This document shows positions 1-9,695 of a stretch of DNA of 64,000 nt, piece by piece. The number at the start of each line of letters is the position of its first letter. Within the stretch, counting starts at the first letter, position 1. The translations under genes were made by a program, and so were the position numbers. This DNA comes from Bacillus niameyensis (GTDB lineage: Bacteria; Bacillota; Bacilli; Bacillales; Bacillaceae_C), in assembly GCF_001375535.1 (NCBI RefSeq), contig NZ_LN831197.1:4027823-4091822 (forward strand), written 5' to 3'. Under the pieces are notes generated by a model. The model did not search any database. It was given only the letters and a program-made list of their open reading frames with translations, and was not told the DNA's origin.

Positions 1-70
1 AAACATCCACGGATAAGGAGGTAGCGCGCGTTATTACTAAATTTTTTACGAAAATGAAAGTAGGGTTAGC

Positions 71-1093
71 ATGTCAATCACTATCAAGGATGTAGCGAAG
101 CTTGCAAATGTTGCTCCATCTACTGTATCTAGAGTCATTGCCGACAATCCAAGAATTAGTGAAGAAACAAAGAAAAGAGTAAGGAAGGCAATGAAGGAAT
201 TAGGATACCATCCGAATTTAATCGCTAGAAGTCTCGCAAGTAAATCAACAAGTGTCCTTGGGCTTGTCATGCCGGAATCAGCTGATGTTATTTTTCAAAA
301 TCCATTTTTTTCAAGTGTCCTCCAAGGACTTAGTGAAAGTGCCCATGAGAAAATGTATGCTTTGCAAATGACAACGGGAAAGACGAAGGAAGAAATTTAT
401 GAAGAAGTCGTTCAAATGGTGCAGGGAGGACGGGTGGATGGCTTAGTTCTTCTAAACTCACGTGTGGAAGATAAACTTATGTCTTATCTAATGAATAGTA
501 ATTTCCCTTTCGTTGTTATTGGTAAACCTTATAAAAATGAGGAACAAATAACTCATATTGATAATGATAATTTCCGAGCTGCTAGGGAAGTTACAGAATA
601 TTTACTAGCGCTAAATCATGACAGAATTGCTTTTATAGGTGGAAGTCTTGAGCTAGTTGTTACAGTTGACCGCTTGCTAGGTTATGAGAAGGCATTAAGA
701 GATGCTAACATTACACTAAGAGATGAATATGTAGTTCATGGAGAATTTCTTGAAGAAAGTGGCAGAGGAGCAATTTTAGAGTTATTGAAACTTGATGAAC
801 CTCCAACTGCATTAGTCGTTACGGACGATTTGGTTGCACTTGGTGTAATGCATATGCTTGATGAAATGGAAATGACGGTCGGTAAAGATATTTCAATTGT
901 CAGCTTTAATAATGTTTTATTAGCGAGGATGGCACAACCGCCTTTAACATCCATTGATATTAATATCTTTTCTCTAGGTTATGAAGCAGCGAAAAACGTC
1001 ATTCTTAAAATCGAAAATCCGAGGGAGCCCGTAAAGCGAATAATTATACCTCATAAACTGGTTGTCAGGTCTTCCTGTCAAAAACTAGAATAG
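71..1093 (+). CDS. LacI/GalR-family transcriptional regulator
   Basis: A 340-residue protein with the standard LacI layout. Residues 4-23 hold the N-terminal helix-turn-helix and hinge start (TIKDVAKLANVAPSTVSRVI), and the rest is the periplasmic-binding-like sugar-sensing domain. It begins at the ATG at 71; the Shine-Dalgarno (GTAGGG) is weak. The family usually represses carbohydrate genes until a sugar effector binds. It resembles the MalR/YvdE type, but this is a family-level impression. The genes it controls are probably to the left of the window, because the downstream gene is an ABC exporter behind a terminator. No operator can be assigned from this sequence. Confidence 0.9.
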   Translation: MSITIKDVAKLANVAPSTVSRVIADNPRISEETKKRVRKAMKELGYHPNLIARSLASKSTSVLGLVMPESADVIFQNPFFSSVLQGLSESAHEKMYALQMTTGKTKEEIYEEVVQMVQGGRVDGLVLLNSRVEDKLMSYLMNSNFPFVVIGKPYKNEEQITHIDNDNFRAAREVTEYLLALNHDRIAFIGGSLELVVTVDRLLGYEKALRDANITLRDEYVVHGEFLEESGRGAILELLKLDEPPTALVVTDDLVALGVMHMLDEMEMTVGKDISIVSFNNVLLARMAQPPLTSIDINIFSLGYEAAKNVILKIENPREPVKRIIIPHKLVVRSSCQKLE

Positions 1094-1101
1094 TGGTATT
1101 G

Positions 1102-1138
1102 AAAAAGGCGAGTCTATTATTAGATAGATTCGCTTTTT
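1102..1138 (+). terminator. Rho-independent terminator after the LacI gene
   Basis: Hairpin arms GCGAGTCTAT and ATAGATTCGC pair with one G-T wobble and are followed by TTTTT. It lies 10 bases after the stop codon and separates the regulator from the exporter genes. Confidence 0.8.
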
Positions 1139-1224
1139 AAATTCATAAGAAATAACAATTGACCTTATGAAAAATTAGCACTACGATAAAGATTATAAAT
1201 GGGCAGAGGGAAGTGATTCTGAAC

Positions 1225-2937
1225 GTGTTTAAGCAATTAAAAACATATAATTGGCAAATAGGAGCGGTCATCATACTAACATTGGCTGGTATTCTCCTGG
1301 AATTACTTTTGCCAACGCTAATGGCCAATATAGTAGATGTTGGGATTGTAAACGGTGACATTCCTTACATAATTAAAACAGGAATTTGGATGATTCTTGC
1401 TGCATTGGCGGCTGTCGCAATTACAATCGGGGTTTCTTATTTTGCCTCGAAGACTTCTCAAGGTTTTGGGCGTGATGTGAGACGCAGCATATTTACCCAT
1501 GTTGAAGAGTTTTCTTTACAGTCATTTGAGAAAATTGGACCTGCATCCTTAATTACGAGGTCAACCAATGATGTGAAGATAATCCAAGATGTTTTAAATA
1601 TGGTATTAAGAATGATGACACGTGCTCCATTAATGTTGGTCGGGGGGATTATCCTTGCGGTTTCACGTGACCCTAAACTTTCACTAGTCTTTTTAGGAGC
1701 TTTACCAGTTTTATCTATTCTTATTTTCATCATTTCTCGAAAAGCGATTCCGTTATTTGTTTCTTTACAAAAGAAGACAGACAAATTGAATTTGATTGTT
1801 CGAGAAAATTTAAACGGGATCCGTGTAGTTCGTGCATTTAATAAAGTCGATTTTGAGAAAAAGCGATTTAATGTGGCAAATGAGGATTTTAGAGATACGG
1901 GAATTAAAGTTAATCAGATGATGGCGGTATTATTCCCGATCATGATGATTGTCATGAACTTTACTAATTTAGCGATCGTTTGGTTTGGTGCTATTCGTAT
2001 TGATCAAGGTGCCATGCAAGTTGGAAATTTAATGGCCTTTTTGCAATATGCGATGATGATTTTAATGTCACTCGTCATGATGTCTATGGGGCTCATTATG
2101 ATACCTAGAGCTCAAGCATCAGTGAAGCGAATTAACGAAGTCCTTCAGATGGAAAGAGAAATTATGGATCCAGAAAACCCTAAAGGTTCTAGTAAGCACG
2201 GATATGTAGAGTTTCAAAATGTGACATTTCGTTATGCCGGTGCGGAAAAGCCTGTAATCAGTGGGGTTTCCTTTTCTGCAAAGCCAGGGGAAACAACAGC
2301 GATCATTGGAAGTACTGGAGCGGGAAAATCAACACTGCTCAAGTTAATTCCAAGATTTTATGATGTGGAAGAAGGCAAGGTTTTAATTGATGGCGTCGAT
2401 GTTAGGGATATGACGCAGGAAACACTTAGAGAGAAAATTGGTTATGTTCCTCAGAAAGCTTCCTTATTTAGTGGAACGATTGCCGATAATCTTCGCTTTG
2501 GTAAAGAAGATGCAAGCGATGAAGAAATGGCAGAATCGCTTGAAATTGCTCAAGCTGATTTTGTTCAACAAACAGTAGAGGGGATTGACGCTGTCGTCGA
2601 ACAAGGAGGCGTTAATTTTTCGGGTGGTCAGAAGCAACGACTTTCGATTGCACGTGCACTTATTCGTAAACCGGAAATTTATTTGTTTGATGATAGTTTT
2701 TCAGCACTTGATTATAAAACGGATGCGAAGTTAAGAGCTGCTCTTAATCATGTTACCGACGAAGCGACAATAATTATGGTTGCTCAACGAGTTAGCACAG
2801 TCACTCAAGCTGATCAAATCATTGTATTAAATGAAGGACAAGTGGCGGGAGTCGGTACTCATAGCGAATTATTAGAAGGGAATAAGATTTATCAAGAAAT
2901 TGCTGCCTCACAAGGAATGGGGGTGGAAGGGGCATGA
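1225..2937 (+). CDS. ABC exporter half-transporter, subunit with degenerate ATPase site (YfiB-like)
   Basis: About 570 residues: an N-terminal six-helix exporter membrane domain, then a nucleotide-binding domain. Walker A is GSTGAGKST near residue 361, the signature is FSGGQKQRL near 464, and Walker B is IYLFDDS near 490. The usual catalytic Glu after Walker B is Asp, and the switch His is Gln (VAQR instead of IAHR). This is the degenerate half seen in heterodimeric exporters such as TM287/288 and BmrC/BmrD. I prefer the GTG at 1225, with AAGTGAT seven bases upstream; a GTG at 1213 is also in frame. The gene overlaps the next by 4 bases (ATGA), so the two are co-translated. Substrate unknown; multidrug or lipid export is typical. 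Confidence 0.88.
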   Translation: MFKQLKTYNWQIGAVIILTLAGILLELLLPTLMANIVDVGIVNGDIPYIIKTGIWMILAALAAVAITIGVSYFASKTSQGFGRDVRRSIFTHVEEFSLQSFEKIGPASLITRSTNDVKIIQDVLNMVLRMMTRAPLMLVGGIILAVSRDPKLSLVFLGALPVLSILIFIISRKAIPLFVSLQKKTDKLNLIVRENLNGIRVVRAFNKVDFEKKRFNVANEDFRDTGIKVNQMMAVLFPIMMIVMNFTNLAIVWFGAIRIDQGAMQVGNLMAFLQYAMMILMSLVMMSMGLIMIPRAQASVKRINEVLQMEREIMDPENPKGSSKHGYVEFQNVTFRYAGAEKPVISGVSFSAKPGETTAIIGSTGAGKSTLLKLIPRFYDVEEGKVLIDGVDVRDMTQETLREKIGYVPQKASLFSGTIADNLRFGKEDASDEEMAESLEIAQADFVQQTVEGIDAVVEQGGVNFSGGQKQRLSIARALIRKPEIYLFDDSFSALDYKTDAKLRAALNHVTDEATIIMVAQRVSTVTQADQIIVLNEGQVAGVGTHSELLEGNKIYQEIAASQGMGVEGA

Positions 2938-4769
2938 GTCGAAAAGCTCAAACGAATCCAGCTCCTCGAGGTCATGGTGGTGGACCACATGGAATGCACG
3001 GAGAAAAACCAAAAGAATTCAAAAAGACTCTTTTAAGATTAACATCTTATTTAAAGCCGAGAAAATATCAGATTATATTTGTCTCAATTGCCGCCCTTTT
3101 TGCCACTTTATTTAATGTAATTAGTCCGAAAGTGCTTGGAGATGCGACAACTTCTATTTTTAATAGTATTACGAGCGGAACTCGTGTAGACTTTGCATTT
3201 CTACAAAGGTTATTGCTTATCTTGCTCGGATTATATATATTATCAGCCTTATTCTCTTATTTACAGCAGTATATTATGGCTAGTGTCGCCCAAAAAACTA
3301 CTGCTGAACTTAGGAAGCAAGTGAATGAAAAGTTAACAAGGCTGCCGCTGCGATATTATGATCAGCATCCACATGGTGATGTCCTTAGTCGAGTAATCAA
3401 TGATATTGATAATATAAATAATTCGATTCAGCAAGCTCTATCCCAAATCATTACATCAACAATAATGATTGTCGGAACGATCGTCATGATGCTTTATATA
3501 AGTCCTTTATTAACTTTAGTTGTCTTAATTACATTTCCTTTAAGTGCTTTGGTCATTCGCTATATTGCAGTTTTTTCCCAAAAGCATTTTCGCGATCAGC
3601 AAAAAGAATTGGGGAATGTGAACGGCCATATAGAAGAAATGTTTTCGGGTCACCAAGTAGTGAAGGCTTTTGGTTATGAAAAGGCGGCGATTAAGCAATT
3701 TGATGAAATGAATGAGCGGCTTTATGAATCCGGGTGGAAAGCCCAATTTGTTAGTGGGATCATGATGCCACTTATGACCTTTGTTGGTAACTTAGGTTAT
3801 GTATTTGTCAGTATCGTTGGTGGAATTCGAGTACTCTCGGGTCATATTAATATTGGGGATGTACAAGCCTTTATTCAGTATTCACAACAGTTATCGCAAC
3901 CAATGGCCCAGGCCGCGGGGATTGCTAATATGATTCAAACAGCTTTAGCGAGTGCAGAGCGTGTCTTTGCTTTACTCGATGAAGAAGAAGAAAAGAAAGA
4001 AGAACTGGCGCCTGTAAATATCGATCAGCTAGATGGCCATATTACATTTGATCATGTTCGTTTCGGTTATGAAAAAGGAACTCCGATTATTAAAGATTTA
4101 AGTCTAGATGTTCAGTCGGGACAAACGATCGCTATTGTTGGTCCAACCGGAGCTGGAAAAACGACGATTATTAATTTATTAATGAGATTCTACGAATTGG
4201 ATAGCGGGAGTATTAGTATTGACGGCAAGAGTTTGACCGATTTATCAAGAGAACAAGCGAGGTCTCTTTTTGCAATGGTCCTTCAAGATACTTGGTTATT
4301 TAAAGGGACGATTCGTGAAAATATAGCTTATGGTCGTGAAGGAGCGAGTGAAGAAGAAATTGTGCAGGCGGCGAAAAGTGCCTATGCCGATGATTTTATT
4401 CGAACTTTACCTGATGGGTATGAAACGGTGCTTGGGGAAGATGCCTCGAATATTTCTCAAGGTCAGCGACAATTGCTTACGATCGCTCGTGCTATTTTGG
4501 CAGATCCGAAAATTCTCATTTTAGATGAGGCGACAAGTAGTGTTGATACACGGACTGAAATGAATATCCAAAGAGCGATGAACGATCTAATGGTAGGAAG
4601 AACAAGTTTCGTTATCGCCCACAGACTATCGACGATTCGAGACGCAGATCTAATTTTAGTCATGAACGAAGGCGATATTATCGAAAAAGGAACGCATGAA
4701 GAATTGCTAGCACAGCATGGATTTTATGCGGATCTGTATCAGAGTCAGTTTGTTGTACAGGCTGGATAG
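2934..4769 (+). CDS. ABC exporter half-transporter, catalytic subunit (YfiC-like)
   Basis: A 611-residue fused membrane and ATPase subunit, the partner of the preceding gene. The N-terminus is a Gly/His/Pro-rich cytoplasmic tail (about residues 8-25). The ATPase domain has Walker A GPTGAGKTT near residue 402, a canonical Walker B with Glu (ILILDEATSSVD) and the switch His (IAHRLST). Its signature is SQGQ rather than SGGQ. Together the two subunits therefore give one consensus and one degenerate ATP site, which is known for heterodimeric exporters. The start overlaps the upstream stop. A strong terminator follows. Confidence 0.9.
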   Translation: MSRKAQTNPAPRGHGGGPHGMHGEKPKEFKKTLLRLTSYLKPRKYQIIFVSIAALFATLFNVISPKVLGDATTSIFNSITSGTRVDFAFLQRLLLILLGLYILSALFSYLQQYIMASVAQKTTAELRKQVNEKLTRLPLRYYDQHPHGDVLSRVINDIDNINNSIQQALSQIITSTIMIVGTIVMMLYISPLLTLVVLITFPLSALVIRYIAVFSQKHFRDQQKELGNVNGHIEEMFSGHQVVKAFGYEKAAIKQFDEMNERLYESGWKAQFVSGIMMPLMTFVGNLGYVFVSIVGGIRVLSGHINIGDVQAFIQYSQQLSQPMAQAAGIANMIQTALASAERVFALLDEEEEKKEELAPVNIDQLDGHITFDHVRFGYEKGTPIIKDLSLDVQSGQTIAIVGPTGAGKTTIINLLMRFYELDSGSISIDGKSLTDLSREQARSLFAMVLQDTWLFKGTIRENIAYGREGASEEEIVQAAKSAYADDFIRTLPDGYETVLGEDASNISQGQRQLLTIARAILADPKILILDEATSSVDTRTEMNIQRAMNDLMVGRTSFVIAHRLSTIRDADLILVMNEGDIIEKGTHEELLAQHGFYADLYQSQFVVQAG

Positions 4770-4820
4770 CGAGTGTTGTTCGCGCCAGTGTCTAGTCTAG
4801 GCTTGATCTAGTACTTAGCA

Positions 4821-4855
4821 GGACCCACCAAAGTTTAAAATGGTGGGTCTTTTTT
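4821..4855 (+). terminator. Terminator of the ABC exporter operon
   Basis: Perfect 9-bp stem GACCCACCA/TGGTGGGTC with a 10-base loop, followed by TTTTTT. It touches the stop codon of the convergent appC gene. Confidence 0.88.
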
Positions 4856-5748
4856 CAGTTTTCTTTTGGGTCAAGAGCATCACGTAACCCATCACCTACA
4901 AAGTTAAAACAAAGCACGGTGATTAAGATGAATAGTCCTGGAAAGGCGGGATACCATGGTGCTTTTACAAGAACAGTAAAATTTTGGGCATCTTCCAGCA
5001 TATTCCCCCAACTTGCCGTCGGTGGCTGAACGCCTAAACCAAAGTAACTTAGTGCTGCTTCTGCAAGGATGACAGATCCAACTAATAAAGTGGCTGCGAC
5101 GATAATTGGTCCGATGGCGTTCGGTAAAATATGGCTAAAAATAATTTTTGAAGAACGTGTTCCGATCGTCCTCGATGCTAGTACAAAATCTCTGCTTCTA
5201 AGGGATAAAAATTCACCGCGCACGAGCCTTGCTGTTCCTGTCCAAGTCGTAAGAGAAAAGATTAAAATTAGTTTATCGATGCTTGGTTGAAAAATGGTTA
5301 ACACTGTAAACAGTAAAAAGATACTTGGTATAGAAATAATCATATCGACAAATCTCATTAAGATTCCGTCTATTATCCCCCCGAAATAGCCAGCTAATGC
5401 TCCAATGGGAATGCCGATAAGAAGGGCGCCCGCAACTGAGACAAAACCCACGAGCAGGGAAACCCTTCCACCATAAAGGATACGGGAGAAAATATCTCGG
5501 CCATAGCGATCAGTTCCTAGCCAATAATCTTTACTTGGTGGCTTAAGCTTGTCTGTTAAATGTGTTTCACCTGGATTATAAGGAGCAATTAAAGGGGCTA
5601 AAATCGCTGCTAATATAATAATGAATAAGATAATTGCTCCAATCACGGCTAATTTATTTTTAAAGAATTTCCTGAAAAAAATATTTGTTAAGGTTTCAGG
5701 CTTATCCTGAAAATTAGTGTGGAGATCGACAGAATTGACTTGTGCCAT
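4855..5748 (-). CDS. appC: Oligopeptide ABC transporter permease AppC
   Basis: A 297-residue inner-membrane permease of the Opp/Dpp type. A first membrane helix lies around residues 32-55, followed by the conserved [13 protein letters not shown] segment at 77-89 and further helices. The cytoplasmic EAA-type loop that contacts the ATPases is around 190-211. It is the last gene of a leftward operon ordered D-F-A-B-C, the order of the B. subtilis app operon. It starts at ATG 5748 with a one-base overlap with appB (TAATG), so translation is coupled. It forms the peptide channel together with AppB. Confidence 0.92.
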   Translation of the reverse strand: MAQVNSVDLHTNFQDKPETLTNIFFRKFFKNKLAVIGAIILFIIILAAILAPLIAPYNPGETHLTDKLKPPSKDYWLGTDRYGRDIFSRILYGGRVSLLVGFVSVAGALLIGIPIGALAGYFGGIIDGILMRFVDMIISIPSIFLLFTVLTIFQPSIDKLILIFSLTTWTGTARLVRGEFLSLRSRDFVLASRTIGTRSSKIIFSHILPNAIGPIIVAATLLVGSVILAEAALSYFGLGVQPPTASWGNMLEDAQNFTVLVKAPWYPAFPGLFILITVLCFNFVGDGLRDALDPKEN

Positions 5749-6710
5749 TATGACCCTCCTTTGTATTCAATCCGCGGATCAAAAATAGCGTAAAGTATAT
5801 CCGCAATTAAATTTCCAAGTACAACTAAAACTGCGGAAATGGTCGTTAAAGCCATAATGACAGGGTAATCACGCTTGAAAGCAGAATCAATAAATAGACT
5901 TCCCAGCCCTGGCCAACTAAAAATCGCTTCCGTAATCGCTGCTCCACCGATAAGGGAAGGGAGCATCAAGCCAAAAATGGTGATGATGGGAATAAGCCCA
6001 TTCCGTAGACCGTGCTTTAGAACAACTTTCCCTTCTTTGAATCCTTTTGATTTTGCAGTTTGAATATAATCTTGTTTTAAAACATCAAGCATACTTGAAC
6101 GTGAATAACGGGTAAGGGCCGCCATGTCGGCAGTGGCTAAAACGAATGCCGGCATGATCAAATGATGAATTCTATCCCAAATATTAAAAGGGGAATTCAA
6201 TGTTGCAACTCCTCCGGTTGGAAACCAGCCAAGTTTTACTCCGAATAAAATAATCATCATAATTCCTAGCCAAAAGTTAGGTGTTGCAACACCTAAGAAA
6301 GAAAAAACGGTTAATGAATAATCGCGTTTCGAGTAGGGGCGCATGGCTGAAATAATCCCCATTGGTATAGCGATAATAAATGCTAATATTGTGGAAACTC
6401 CAATGAGTAATAGGGTGTTTGGGAGACGTTTTACAATCAAATCGCTTACTGGTTCGCCACGTCGAACTATGGATGTACCGAAATCTCCTTTCAACATGTT
6501 GCCAAGCCACTTCCGATATTGGGTAGGGATTGAATCATCTAAGCCGTATTTTTCACGGAACTTTATTTGATCTTCTGGCTTTAGTGTAGGATCCATTAAC
6601 AATGTAGTTGGATCTCCCGGAGCAAATTGAATGATACCAAACGAAATTATACTAATTCCGAATAATAAAGGGATGGCAATAAGTAATCGGCGGATAATAT
6701 AGGCACCCAT
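5748..6710 (-). CDS. appB: Oligopeptide ABC transporter permease AppB
   Basis: A 320-residue permease beginning [20 protein letters not shown], the typical N-terminal helix of OppB/DppB proteins. It has about six membrane segments and an EAA loop near residue 215 ([21 protein letters not shown]). Start ATG at 6710 with a good GGAGGATC-type ribosome site. It is preceded by a 193-base gap containing hairpins that separates it from the binding-protein gene. It pairs with AppC. Confidence 0.92.
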   Translation of the reverse strand: MGAYIIRRLLIAIPLLFGISIISFGIIQFAPGDPTTLLMDPTLKPEDQIKFREKYGLDDSIPTQYRKWLGNMLKGDFGTSIVRRGEPVSDLIVKRLPNTLLLIGVSTILAFIIAIPMGIISAMRPYSKRDYSLTVFSFLGVATPNFWLGIMMIILFGVKLGWFPTGGVATLNSPFNIWDRIHHLIMPAFVLATADMAALTRYSRSSMLDVLKQDYIQTAKSKGFKEGKVVLKHGLRNGLIPIITIFGLMLPSLIGGAAITEAIFSWPGLGSLFIDSAFKRDYPVIMALTTISAVLVVLGNLIADILYAIFDPRIEYKGGS

Positions 6711-6771
6711 TTTGATCCTCCTTTCTGTAATTGTTAGTTATGAAGGTTATTTATAACTTTTTCCAGGGAAT

Positions 6772-6882
6772 GGTAGTCAAGAAGTTTTTATGACTCCCGT
6801 AATAAAGCAATTCCACATAGAACGGTAGTCAATAAAGTCTCATGACGACCGAACAGTGCAAACTTCACTATTAACGGTCGTC
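6772..6882 (-). repeat. Repeated hairpins between appA and appB
   Basis: Two similar hairpins lie in the appA-appB spacer. At 6772-6798 GGTAGTCA pairs with TGACTCCC (one mismatch). At 6824-6850 GGTAGTCA pairs with TGACGACC (one mismatch). A third half copy (GGTCGTCA) is at 6875-6882. Hairpins downstream of a binding-protein gene commonly stabilise its mRNA or reduce read-through, which raises binding protein over permease. That role is inferred here. Confidence 0.6.
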
Positions 6883-6903
6883 AAGAGAACCTAGATTATC
6901 AAT

Positions 6904-8610
6904 CTATTCTTTATTTATCCACCATTCATGGATGTTATAAAGTTCATCCTTTGCATGGAACACATAACCTTCAAGTTCAGCAGGCATTGCGCGAAATTCA
7001 ATTGGATAATATAGGAACGTGTATGGTTGGTCCTCGGCGAGTTTTGCTTGAATTTCTCCAATTTGTTCCTTGCGTTTCTCTTTATCCTGCTGTTGCAGTT
7101 GTGCCTCCATTAATTTGTCTAATTCAGGATTGGAATAGCCAATAAAGTTTAAGCCTTTCTCAATTTCTTTTGTATGGAAGATTCCGCTTGGGTCCGGATC
7201 TGTCGCAAGACTCCATCCGAGAACGATCGCATCAAAATTCCATACACCAGGATCGATATCAGCGATTAATGAGCCGAACTCCACGATTCTAGGTTTTAAT
7301 TCAATGCCCACTTCTTTAAGTTGTTCTTGGAGAAGAATGACAATGTCTTCACGAACTTTGTTTCCTTGATTTGTTTTTGTTTCAAAAGAAAATTTCTTAC
7401 CATCTTTTTCGAGGATACCGTCATTACCTGGCTCCCAACCAGCTGCAGCAAGCATCTCCTTTGCTTTTTCAGGATCATATTCAAAGCTTGGTACGTCCGG
7501 ATTATATGCCCAGCTTAACGGACTTTCTGGAACATCGGCGACTTCTCCGTAACCTTCCATGATCGTGTCTACGATTAATTGCCGGTCAATCGCATGAGTA
7601 ATCGCTTGACGGACTTCTTTCTCTTTAAAAAGATCGTTTCGTAAGTTGTAAGCAAAGAAGGTATATGATAAAGCGAGTCCTTCTTCAATTTTTATTCCGA
7701 TGCTATCGGAGAATTCTTTGACAACTTCAATATCAGATTGTGGAACGCCAGACCAAAAGTTAATATCGCCATTTTGCAACTGTGTCAGCATCGCATTAGC
7801 ATCTTTAATGATTTTGAAAGTTAGCGAGTCTAAGTGGGGGCGACCAAGATAAAATTCATCAAACGCTTCTACCTTTACATATTGCCCCTCTACCCATTCA
7901 ACAAATTTAAATGGACCAGATCCAATTGGATTCTTCCTGTTAAACTCATGATCACCTAAGTCAGCAATTGGTACATCACTTAAAATATGTTCTGGCAAGA
8001 TCCCGTAGCTAAGTCCTACACTCGGGAACTGAGCATCTACTTGCTTCATATGGAAGATGACTGTCAAATCATCCTTCTTTTCGACACTTTCCAAAGCTTC
8101 AAAATTAGATTTGCGGGGTCCATCGTAATCTTCGTGTAGTGGAATGTTATAGGTGAAAACAACGTCATCTGCAGTCAAAGGCTCACCATCGTGAAACTTA
8201 ATACCTTCTTTTAATTTAACAGTATATGTGAGACCGTCATCAGACTGCTCAACACTCTCAGCTAATCCATTTTCTGTTGTAGGATTAAATTCCTCAGGCT
8301 CTGAGCCGACAAGTCCAACATAAAGCATACCTTCAATATCTGAACTGATGGAATCATTGGAATAGAGCGGGTTAAAGAGTGTTGGATCTCCACCTGTTCC
8401 GATAATAAGGTCTCCTCCGTCGACAGGTCCAGTATCCTCAACAACTGGCGGTTCTTCTTCATTATCATCTGTTTGTTCTTCTTGTTCTTCGCCAGTATTT
8501 GGATCATCTCCAGGAGTCCCTGTACTTTCTGGATCGCCTCCCTTACAAGCTGCTAGAAACATAGACAGGACAAGCATCATAGCTAGTAATAGCCAAACCG
8601 ATTTTCTCAT
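6904..8610 (-). CDS. appA: Oligopeptide-binding lipoprotein AppA
   Basis: A 568-residue extracellular solute-binding protein of the OppA family (SBP_bac_5). The signal peptide ends in the lipobox LAAC, with lipidated Cys at 22. An acidic, low-complexity linker (about residues 27-60) tethers the domain to the membrane. Segments such as KFHDGEPLTADDVVFTY, NPIGSGPFKFVEW and TKTNQGNKVRED are close to B. subtilis AppA as I recall it. It captures peptides for AppBCDF. It lies after appF and before appB in the operon, matching the app order. Confidence 0.93.
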   Translation of the reverse strand: MRKSVWLLLAMMLVLSMFLAACKGGDPESTGTPGDDPNTGEEQEEQTDDNEEEPPVVEDTGPVDGGDLIIGTGGDPTLFNPLYSNDSISSDIEGMLYVGLVGSEPEEFNPTTENGLAESVEQSDDGLTYTVKLKEGIKFHDGEPLTADDVVFTYNIPLHEDYDGPRKSNFEALESVEKKDDLTVIFHMKQVDAQFPSVGLSYGILPEHILSDVPIADLGDHEFNRKNPIGSGPFKFVEWVEGQYVKVEAFDEFYLGRPHLDSLTFKIIKDANAMLTQLQNGDINFWSGVPQSDIEVVKEFSDSIGIKIEEGLALSYTFFAYNLRNDLFKEKEVRQAITHAIDRQLIVDTIMEGYGEVADVPESPLSWAYNPDVPSFEYDPEKAKEMLAAAGWEPGNDGILEKDGKKFSFETKTNQGNKVREDIVILLQEQLKEVGIELKPRIVEFGSLIADIDPGVWNFDAIVLGWSLATDPDPSGIFHTKEIEKGLNFIGYSNPELDKLMEAQLQQQDKEKRKEQIGEIQAKLAEDQPYTFLYYPIEFRAMPAELEGYVFHAKDELYNIHEWWINKE

Positions 8611-8687
8611 TAAACTTTTCCCCCTATTGATTGTTTATTTGATTCTCAGTTCAATATTTGTGCCTCATGTATCACCCCTTTCAAGCA

Positions 8688-9695
8688 CTAACTGCCCGTG
8701 TTATACAAATGACAAGCAACAAAATGGTCCGGTTTTAACTCTTGGAATATAGGAGTAGTTTGCTTGCAAATATCCATTGCAAACGGACATCTTGTATGAA
8801 ATACACAGCCGGTTGGCGGATTTGCTGGACTTGGAATCTCTCCCTTTAGAACGATTCGTTCACGTTTCGCCATTCCTTTTTTTCTAGGAACAGGGACGGC
8901 AGAGAGTAGAGCCTTTGTATAAGGATGGAGTGGTTCCTCGTATATAGTGGATTTCGGTGCAATTTCCATCATATTGCCTAGATACATAACGGCTACCCGA
9001 TCACTAATATGACGAACGACACTTAAATCATGAGAAATAAAGATGTAAGTCAAATCAAATTCAGCTTGCAAATCTTCCAGTAGATTAATAATTTGTGCTT
9101 GAATCGATACATCCAATGCAGAAACAGCTTCATCTGCAATAATTAATTCGGGATTAAGGGCAAGTGCTCTAGCAATGCCAATTCGCTGACGTTGTCCACC
9201 GGAAAATTCATGAGGATAACGATTCATATAAGAAGGGCTTAATCCAACACGATTAAGGAGTTCTGCGATTCTATCGTCGCTATGGTCATCCAACAGTCCG
9301 TGGGTAGCGAGCGGTTCTTTTAAAATCGATTTCAATGTTTTTCTCGGGTTCATAGAAGCATAAGGATCTTGAAAAATCATTTGTATGTCTTTCCTAATAT
9401 GAGTTCTTAAGTCAGATTCCCTCATCCGGGTAATATCCTGATTTTTGAAAATTATTTTTCCCGATGACGGCTTATAAAGTCTAATAACGGTTCTGCCTAT
9501 CGTCGATTTACCACAGCCTGATTCGCCGACAATTCCTAATGTTTCACCTTTTTTAACAAAAAAGGAGACGCCATCAACGGCTTTAACATGACCAACTGTT
9601 GTTTGAAAGATGCCTGCTCTAATAGGAAAAAACTTTTTTAATTGCCGAATTTCTAATAGATTTTCAGAACTCTGACCAGCTGCACTGTCTGTCAC
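8688..9695 (-). CDS. appF: Oligopeptide ABC transporter ATPase AppF
   Basis: A 335-residue ATPase of the OppF type. Walker A is GESGCGKST, the signature [15 protein letters not shown], Walker [13 protein letters not shown], and the switch His lies in [11 protein letters not shown]. The C-terminal Opp extension keeps the Cys-rich segment ([17 protein letters not shown]) that is predicted to bind a metal or Fe-S centre in this family. Its ATG overlaps the appD stop by four bases (ATGA). It powers peptide import together with AppD. Confidence 0.93.
   Translation of the reverse strand: MTDSAAGQSSENLLEIRQLKKFFPIRAGIFQTTVGHVKAVDGVSFFVKKGETLGIVGESGCGKSTIGRTVIRLYKPSSGKIIFKNQDITRMRESDLRTHIRKDIQMIFQDPYASMNPRKTLKSILKEPLATHGLLDDHSDDRIAELLNRVGLSPSYMNRYPHEFSGGQRQRIGIARALALNPELIIADEAVSALDVSIQAQIINLLEDLQAEFDLTYIFISHDLSVVRHISDRVAVMYLGNMMEIAPKSTIYEEPLHPYTKALLSAVPVPRKKGMAKRERIVLKGEIPSPANPPTGCVFHTRCPFAMDICKQTTPIFQELKPDHFVACHLYNTGS

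Noticed and set aside
1-70. End of an upstream gene
   Set aside because: Several frames stop within the first 30 bases, and nothing distinguishes one as coding. It may be only the leader of the LacI gene.
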